Below, in pieces: positions 56,938 to 64,000 of a stretch of 64,000 bases of DNA. A program made the position numbers and the translations under genes. The notes below the pieces were generated by a model. It did not search any database. It worked only from the letters and a program-made list of their open reading frames with translations, and had not been told where the DNA came from. Within the stretch, counting starts at the first letter, position 1; every line of letters starts with the position of its first letter. Source of the DNA: Ephydatia muelleri (lineage: Eukaryota > Porifera > Demospongiae > Spongillida > Spongillidae); the NCBI GenBank assembly GCA_013339895.1, contig JABACO010000004.1, forward strand, positions 8,534,328-8,598,327, written 5' to 3'.

Positions 56938-56974
<37 letters not shown>

Positions 56975-57951
56975 TTCTTAGGGTTAGGGGTTACGGATAG
57001 GGTTGGCATGTACATATATGTAAACAGTTGTCATATCAATTCCGCAGCCGCAGGGAAGACTTATCGCGTGAAGAGCTTTGGAGTCGGCACAGTCATACGG
57101 CTGAGTTACACCACCCGTCCATCTGAAACATACTGGCTGCTGCTGAACCTGGTCAGCGACTCCGGCGACATTTTACTTCACTTCAACCCGAGATATTCCG
57201 CGGCAATCGGCGGACCCGTTCTGGTTCTAAACAGCTTCCAGAATGGTGCCTGGGGTGCAGAAGAGAGACCAGCTGGGTTCCCGTTTGACGCAACTGCTGT
57301 ACAGGTAGTCGTGGCAGTTGAGGATGGTGGTTATCGAATTACTATCAACGGAGGGGCATTCCAGTATCTTTACAAACATCGCCAGTCTCCTTCTCTGGTC
57401 ACATCAATGGCCACTGATGTCGATGATATTCAATATGGCGCCGTAAGTGAAACGTTCGGATGGACAATTTATAGTGTCTTCACGTATTAATTTGCACGTA
57501 CACGCAGGTGGTTTCGTCGCAAACTTGCTCGGATGACAAGATAGGAAAAGGAATCTACATTAGTGGCGCGACCCCTGGCCCTACCTCAATACATGACTCT
57601 GTCAATGTGATACTCGCGCCCCCTTCCGGTCTGACCACGCCTCTGTTTACCGCCTCCGCTCCCAACGTAGCTCTTCATTTCAATCCCCGGTTTTCCGCTA
57701 TATATAATACCGTTGTTCGCAATGCATTCCTAAATGGCAACTGGGGAGCGGAGGAGACTGGAGGAGGGATGCCCTTCACGCCTAATTCAGCTTACACTTT
57801 GGCCATAATCATGCAGGAAGATAAGTTCAAGATCAGCGTGAACGGAGAGCAATTTACCACGTTCGCGTATCGTATTCGGCCTAGCGCACCGATGACTGTC
57901 CTCGTGAGTCCAGGTCTCTTTGGAAGTGTTACTGAAGTGAAGGTGGTTTAA
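56279..57951 (+). CDS. Tandem-repeat galectin with signal peptide
   Basis: A beta-galactoside-binding lectin with two carbohydrate domains. Five exons with consistent phases encode 365 aa: 56279-56342, 56394-56540, 56626-56673, 57048-57442 and 57508-57951. Residues 1-17 (MLLQTILVVVALTCEAS) look like a cleavable signal peptide. Exons 2-3 (22-86) encode an acidic linker rich in Glu, Asp and Met (SAEEDAMDVMMGE). Domain 1 (about 88-218) has HFNPR (131-135), VLNSF and NGAWGAEE. Domain 2 (about 228-365) has HFNPRF (274-279), VVRNAF and NGNWGAEE. Both keep the H-N-R, V-N and W-x2-E sugar-contact residues of galectins. Each domain is a single exon, which suggests exon duplication. Classical galectins lack signal peptides and leave cells by a nonclassical route, so this one is unusual. 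A TATA box precedes it. No AATAAA was identified. Confidence 0.88.
56939..56972 (+). repeat. Poly-C run in galectin intron 3
   Basis: About 33 consecutive C residues, followed by GGGTTAGGGGTTACGGATAGGGTT, written here in parts: GGGTTAGGGG then TTACGGATAGGGTT, with a telomere-like look but only two imperfect units. Confidence 0.9.
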
Positions 57952-58245
57952 TAGAACTAGACATGCAACTGGTGAACGTATAGGCCTATTCATGCGCAAG
58001 TACAATGTAGGTGCTATGATTTTGCTGAATCGCATAATTATGATAGATATATGAAAAATGTGCGCATGCATGCGTATATTATGTAACTACAGCCGACATG
58101 CTTGAGTTTGCAGTGCTATAACCACAAAACGAGAGGGAAACGCAATTACCATATATTCACTCTGTATCGAACCAACTGAAATCAACTTGAAGTTTATATG
58201 CAATGTTCTACGAGATTTTGACCCTTGTGGATGTAATTCAAATTG

Positions 58246-58300
58246 CTATGGATTCAACGGTTAACACTATCGACTTCCTATTTCAACACTTAGTACTATG
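58246..58300 (+). mobile_element. Fold-back family fragment
   Basis: CAACGGTTAACACTATCGAC then TTCCTATTTCAACACTTAGT matches the arm sequence found at 42653-42695 (CAACGGATAACGCTATCGAC...). Only about 55 bp remain. Confidence 0.6.
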
Positions 58301-59420
58301 CAGTTACAAGTACGACAGCTTCAGAGAGCTGTGTACCAGTCGATCTTCATGAATGATCACATCCTAGTTATTTTTGTGCATATATGTACGGTTACTGCTT
58401 GATGCATTATAAACTTCGATGCACAAGAATTAATGATGACTGTACAATGTAGTACTTGTTGCTGTATCAGTTGAGCGATCCATATCCAGAAATTCCAATA
58501 CATCGAGACGACATCTTTGCATTTCCAAGTCGAAAGTATTTTCCAATTGCATCAGTGGATAGAGAAAAATCGGAAGATCATAAGGATATATATTTTATGG
58601 CATTCATGCTTTTTTATAGTCAGCGCGTCTAACTCGGAGAAGTGACTCCCCACGAGCGACAGACGTTGTACCCTTGGTTACTATACAAATAATACATGCC
58701 GGCAATGAGCTGATATGCACATAAGCCAGATCCACATCTCAATCGTGAGCTCAGTTGTATATATAACATGGACTTGGCGGAACGTTTCTCGGAAGGCGAA
58801 TCAGATGACTCAGAGAACTAGCTGAAGGATGAAATGCTTGGACAATGCAAAGTTGAAAGTGTAATAGTTGTGCACGCGCATGTGATTTGAGCGCAAATCT
58901 GATATAAATCCATTATTGAAAATTGATTTGATTTGCAATTGAATTTAAAGTTATAATCGCATTGCTCATTAGATTTTTCAGATGAATCTTGCTTGAAATC
59001 ATACACAAAACCTTATGAAATATCCTATTTGATTCATCAATGTATTACATTAATGATTCTGAGTATTTATCAGATATAAAATCAAATCACTGTACGGATT
59101 CATTATTGGGTTCACGAACGCGGATTTATCATCTGGAATTCTATTCAATCCTATATGATTTAATGCATGATTTGTATGAACAAATCTCGTGAAACATCAG
59201 ATTTGACGCCTGTGTACAACTTTGTCACCCTCCCCCTCTCCTTGATTCCTTCACACACTCTAATCGCATGCCTCATATGTCAGTGTGCCCCTAAGAATGC
59301 CTATTGCCAGGCTTGGCCAAATACATAATACCATGCCTTCCCATATCCGAACGCCCTTCTCCAAACACCTTGTCAATGGGCTATTCCATACAATAATTGT
59401 ACACTCCTACTGATGACCAA
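58301..59420. other. No recognised feature
   Basis: No gene or repeat array was recognised. Confidence 0.4.
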
Positions 59421-59424
59421 AAAA

Positions 59425-59830
59425 GTTGTCCAGAGGGGGTCATGGGATGTTCTATTGCAGTGAGATGTGTCCAGAGGGGGGTCCAATGGCAATGATGGCA
59501 ATGTCCTAGGGGTGTCGCACAGTGAGATGTGTCTGGATGGGTTTCAAAGGTAATGCTCTAGGGGGTATCCTACATCAGGATGTGTCCAGAGGGGGTTCAA
59601 TGGTAATGTCCTAGGGGGGTATCCTACATTGAGATGTGTCCAGAGGGGGTTCAATGGTAATGTCCTAAGGGGGTGTCCTACATCGGATGTGTCCAGAAGG
59701 GGTATCCTACATCAGGTTGTGTTTAGAGGGGGTTCAATGGTAATGTACAGGGAAGTGTGTCCAGAGGGGGTCCAAAATAAATGTCCTGGGGGGTATGGTG
59801 TAGAGGCTTTATGTCCAGGAGGATACCTTG
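59425..59830 (+). repeat. Minisatellite with about 55-bp units
   Basis: About seven diverged units built from GTGTCCAGAGGGGGTTCAAT, GGTAATGTCCTAGGGGGGTA and TCCTACATTGAGAT. The ORF at 59629-59847 is a product of the repeat. Confidence 0.8.
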
Positions 59831-60865
59831 ATATTAGACATCAGTAGGGGTGTACAATTATATTATGGAATAGCCCAATGTGTGGGTGCGTGTGAGTATC
59901 ACCGTGGTATCGTGTGTACGTACGTGTCACAAAGGGCGGATAAATCTTGCATGCGTTTGTCTACATGTGAGTGTATGTATATGCGTGTGTAAGTGTATTT
60001 GTGTGTCAACGCACGCACGTGGATTGAAAGTTGGATAGTATTCCGACATGTACAAGCCTTCTTAAGGCATACATGCATAAACGCAGACGTATCGGTACAC
60101 ATGCACAGAGTGCGAGTGTAATACGTACTGTAGTAACTGACCTTGTATATGGAAAAAAAAAAAGGGACTTTCGGTGTTAGGTATAAATATCTAGCAGAAA
60201 TTATAAATTCAGCTGATTTGCGTCAAATTGAGCAATATTAACCTTAACGTGATGCTTATCAAATGGGGCCGGGGAACGAGCGAGGGTATTACAAGAGTAG
60301 CGCCATATATGGCATTGCCGCCATTTTTAATAGTAATCTTTGAATCATGAGCACCAATGACCATTATAATATAAGGTAAAAAATATGTTTTCACCACAGC
60401 CAAACACAATGGTGTATAGTGGACTAGAATCTGTTGCTGCAAGTGAAAAATCCAACACGAATCAAGAAATACTGTAATTAGGTCAGGAAACATGCATTTT
60501 ATGTATACTTGTCTACGAAAAGCACTATTTTGCCTCCAGGAACCAAAACTCTCAATATAAAGGGTATTTTCTTTTTAGAATCTAAGACAGAGGATACGAT
60601 TCCGTCGTCGCAAGTGAAGTATCATCTTGGAGTAGTTAGTAACTATCAAGTATAGGTTTTTGCTGCACATTAATTGTATACTTGAATATTTTATACAAAC
60701 TTATCACGAATAATTCACAAAGAAATCACATTTTGTCTGTCTAAATATGCACAACAGAAATCATGCGATGGAATCAAAAGAAATAAAACTTTTACAACTT
60801 TGGTGACTGCTCATTTCTCCATAGATAGCAGTATATGCAAATAAAAACTTAGCTGTATTATAGTG
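59831..60865. other. No recognised gene
   Basis: No domain or exon could be supported. An A run (about 60151-60163) and scattered GTGTGT stretches are present. Confidence 0.4.
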
Positions 60866-60867
60866 CT

Positions 60868-61165
60868 TGTACTGGCTCCATGTTGATGAGGTCTGTTGGT
60901 GTTTCAATGAAAATCTCACTACCATCAATAATAGCAAACGTGTTAGGGAACTTTTCTTTTAAAAACGCATGGAAGAGTTCCAGCAACTTGTTCAAAAGAC
61001 GGCATCCAATCCAACTCTATGATCATAGAGGAAGCAAATCCGGGTAGTGAGGTAGTAGATAAACCAAAACGAAATGCTAGGACTTTTGTCATAAGCTTTA
61101 GTCTTATAGCTTCAACAAAAATGGATTGATTAGTTTTCTTGTCAATTCCGTACATTAGTGCCATC
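60868..61165 (-). pseudogene. DDE_Tnp_4-like transposase remnant
   Basis: Minus-strand frames read ALMYGIDKKTNQSIFVEAIR, then LAFRFGLSTTSLPGFASSMI, WMPSFEQVAGTLPCVFKRK, then after a frameshift near 60955, FPNTFAIIDGSEIFIETPTD. A helix-turn-helix-like LAFRFGLSxTS block followed by FPNTFAIIDGSExFIETP (first catalytic D) is characteristic of Harbinger/IS5-like DDE_Tnp_4 proteins in invertebrates. The catalytic domain is cut off right after this block. It is a dead fragment. Confidence 0.7.
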
Positions 61166-61189
61166 CCCAGTATTGTAGCTTGTTAACAA

Positions 61190-62170
61190 CTGGATCAAGA
61201 AAGTGATGAATGCCAAAGGAAATGAGCGGTCAACGGGAGCCTTTCATTAATCCGCGGTTTGCGTATTTCCGTAGTCGTTCCATACACAGTACGGGGAAGC
61301 ATACCAAATGTTTTTTACAACATAGCTCCTGACAGATTGTTAGTGCGGCACATTTGGCAAGATTTTTAAACACTTGACCATATTTTTCCCGAATAAGCTC
61401 TCGGTTCCATTGAATTGTAGGGGCCTTTTTTTCAAATGTTCATGAAGTGAGTTCCTCAATATTACGTCAAAACCTTAAGGATCTACTGTTAGCTCCTGAC
61501 AGAAACATATAGTTGATGCACAAAGCAACTATTCTGCGCTTTTAATTAAATTCGGTTCCAAACTCCACAGAAGTATTCCTTCTTGAATTTCATAGTGTCC
61601 CCGTCTCGTGCCCACAAAAATTGAAATACGGACGTAGTTATTGCTAAGGCATTCCCACTAACATTACCAAAGGTTTGTTGCTACCTATTGTGCGCTGCCG
61701 CACGCTCATTTAAGACTACTGCATGGTGAAGCGGTTATGTACTATATATAGTACGTAGCTTGTACATATCCAGCGTCGTATCCATAACGCTTACCCGCGG
61801 CTGCCAGCTCTTGCTGGAGCACTATACTCCTCGGTACCCTGCACAGTGGCGTGCGCTTAAACCTTGAGCACTGTAGTGTGCACGTATGCTGTTTCTAAAT
61901 AATGCACACGGTACGGGGGGGAAGGGAAGGGTTAGCGCCACTAGAAGGCTTAGCGTAGCTTGCTTGAACTGTTCTGTCGCGTTTTGCTGTGCATGATTTG
62001 ACCCATTTTGGTTGCCAATGTTCTCTATATGTATATGTACATTACTAGTATCCCACACCATTTATAGGCACACGTGACACCATAATCGTTTGCAACCCAC
62101 CCTCCACCTGACCAGCAAGCGAACCAACAGGTAATGAAAAAGAAAAATGCAGTAGTAGATGTGTGGACAT
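61190..62170. other. No certain feature
   Basis: The first 250 bp may be further eroded transposase flank. Nothing else was recognised. Confidence 0.35.
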
Positions 62171-62177
62171 TGTGCAT

Positions 62178-62186
62178 GTGTGTGTT

Positions 62187-62234
<48 letters not shown>

Positions 62235-62290
62235 GTGTGTGTGTGTGTGTGTGTGTACTCTGTGTGTGTGTGTGTGTGTATGTGTGTCTG
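62178..62290 (+). repeat. (GT)n microsatellite
   Basis: About 110 bp of GT repeats broken by TACTGTG and TACTCTG. Confidence 0.95.
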
Positions 62291-63079
62291 CATAGAACCA
62301 GTTTAGTACCAATATGAATACGCATTGTTAACTTGTGCAGCATCATGCAGTTCAACAATGTGGCCTGCCTGGATGAGTTACAAATCAATAAACAATAACA
62401 ACAACACCCAATTCTCCAAGAGCCAGTGCATACATGTGTGATATATACTTTCTTCCCATCCCAAAATGAACTTGAGTATGTACTACAATGTAGGTAGAGG
62501 GGGTTGGATTTATAAGGTGTGACTGTTTACAAATGGATTATTGTGTAAGTGTGTGTCTGTGTGGTATGTTACGTGTATCAGACTTTGTTAAGGGCATGCA
62601 ATGTAACATATGCACATTTGCATATTGACGTATGTAGAAAGTTGGCGACTGACTCAATGAATGTTGTGTATTGGACTATTGTATTCATTGTTATCAACAA
62701 GACCTTTCAATCCGTAGCAGAGAATGTCTGACAGACATGCTAGCTTGTTATTTTGTGTGTGTTTTAGTGTTTGCGTGTCAGTTGTGTCATGTCAAAAAAT
62801 CGCCCATTCATTGGCGTCATCTTGTGATTTATTTCCAATTGATTTTTTAATAAGGTTATAAGTATTTGTGCATGCTCATATGCATGTCTGTGTAGGTGTA
62901 AACATATGGACTAATTTTTGTTTGTGCATATTTATGCGTGTTTGCATTATGTGTGTTAGATAGTAGAATAATGTGGACAACATTTCAGCATTTCAGAAGC
63001 CCTTCGCTGCTGGCAGAACACACTGAGTGATCTTGAGCCTGAATGCAACAGTGAAGCCAGAACAGTGTAAGACTATAAG
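62291..63079. other. No recognised feature
   Basis: No domain, exon or repeat array was recognised. Confidence 0.4.
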
Positions 63080-63342
63080 TGTACATGTGTATGTGTGTGT
63101 GTGTGCATGTGTGTGTGTGCATGTGTGTGTGCATGTGTGTGTACATGTGTGTGTGCATGTGTGTGTGTGCATGTGTGTGTGTACATGTGTGTGTGTGCAT
63201 GTGTGTGTGCATGTGTGTGTGCATGTGTGTGTGCATGTGTGTGTGCATGTGTGTGTGCATGTGTGTGTGCATGTGTGTGTGTGCACGCATGTGTGTGTGT
63301 GCATGTGTGTGTGTGCATGTGTGTGTGTTGTGTGTGTGCATA
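63080..63342 (+). repeat. (GTGTGTGCAT)n microsatellite
   Basis: About 260 bp of GTGTGTGCAT and GTGTGTGTGCAT units, including nine successive exact 10-bp units from about 63195. ORFs of Cys/Val/Met and His/Thr runs on both strands are artefacts. Confidence 0.95.
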
Positions 63343-64000
63343 GTTGAGTTAAATGATACATGTTGTCATTGCAGTGGCGCCTACGATACCCACATTAGTA
63401 GTAAGGTTATGTTAATTTTCTATGTATGGGTTAAATAACACTTTGGTTAAAAATAGGCCTCATTGGGAAGCGTGATACCCATTATTTTTAGGCTTTGTTT
63501 ATAAACACATGTGTTTGCGTAAGTAGCTGTTCAGTTATTGTGAAGAACAAGGGAAGTGGTCCTGCGATGATGTAGTGCATGACAATTGTACCATATTTTT
63601 TGTGGTGATAATAAGTTTCAAAGAGGTCTGCGGCATCAGCCTTCTACATACGTGTATGAGTGCTTACTATTATTAATAATGGCAGTAGAAATGGGTGTGC
63701 AGAGTGCAGAACATTTACTGATAGCTGAAATGTTGTGTTCAAATTTGCTGTCGCTTCCTACTACTCACTATCCCCCCTTCCCAGTATTCACGATTTCTTT
63801 TGAAGTATTCTCGTGCCTTTCTGCAAAGTAGAGAATTAGTCGACATCCTCTGCTCGGTTAGCATTATTTCCATTGCAGGATCTCTCTTGCATGAACTATG
63901 ATAGCTTCTCTTGGCTACGTCATTTAGTTTTTCAACTGCACCTGTGCATGTGAGAGTAAAGTAAATTAGTTACGGCAATTTACACACTGCCTATACCTAT
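63343..64000. other. No recognised feature
   Basis: The ORF at 63586-63831 has no recognised domain. Nothing else was seen up to the window end. Confidence 0.4.

Noticed and set aside
56973..57005. Telomere-like GGGTTAGGG after the poly-C run
   Set aside because: Only about two imperfect units, too few to call an interstitial telomeric repeat.
62025..62388. His/Thr-rich ORFs over (GT)n, and similar at 11778, 34511, 63000
   Set aside because: These are simple-repeat translations on both strands without any start context or domain.

Overview
The window is nuclear DNA from a metazoan. The genes have many short introns with GT-AG borders, there are AATAAA signals, and there are many decayed transposons. 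A sponge (probably a demosponge) is my best guess. It rests on a RING/B-box/filamin/NHL TRIM gene, galectins with an HFNPR motif, an orphan seven-helix receptor, compact introns, and dispersed ACATGT/TGTACA palindromes. This is inference from gene content; no species can be named from the sequence alone.

Five protein-coding loci could be read in detail, four of them by assembling exons by hand with checked intron phases. (1) 5297-9047, plus strand: a complete 10-exon mitochondrial carrier of the carnitine/acylcarnitine type (SLC25A20-like, 298 aa). (2) About 14549-16789, plus: a TRIM-NHL protein with a frame break in its first B-box. (3) 20834-32182, minus: a 10-exon Fringe-like glycosyltransferase of family GT31. 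Its initiator may be a one-codon exon at 34981-34983, and a broken duplicate of its 3' half lies at about 10140-11690. (4) 46396-50156, plus: a complete 14-exon cytochrome P450 resembling CYP46A1 (512 aa). (5) 56279-57951, plus: a five-exon protein with a signal peptide, an acidic linker and two galectin domains (365 aa). A single-exon orphan 7TM receptor lies at 38075-39061, and a possible terminal exon lies at 41890-42216.

The rest is mostly mobile and repetitive DNA. Identified remnants are a Tnp2/CACTA-like transposase (1.6-2.7 kb), a host-linked or TE-derived ORF (13.0-13.7 kb), a Ginger-like integrase transposon with terminal inverted repeats inside an intron of the Fringe-like gene (26.1-29.2 kb), a Ty3/gypsy piece with protease next to integrase and no reverse transcriptase (34.0-34.4 kb), two non-LTR retrotransposon 3' ends (51.0-51.9 and 53.2-53.7 kb) and a DDE transposase remnant (60.9-61.2 kb). 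Noncoding families include long fold-back elements of about 820 bp (9.2, 30.5, 42.5 kb, with fragments at 35.2 and 58.2 kb), a roughly 90-bp MITE in five copies, a second MITE with long arms, a 48-bp satellite (39.5-40.3 kb), several minisatellites, (CA)n/(GT)n arrays and unusually long poly-G/poly-C runs. A 1000-N assembly gap occupies 35501-36500.

The genes do not form a pathway or operon. They are independent eukaryotic loci. The most notable observations are the fold-back family with its conserved core and nested insertion, the Ginger-like element with a possible Ulp1-type domain, and the secreted tandem galectin.
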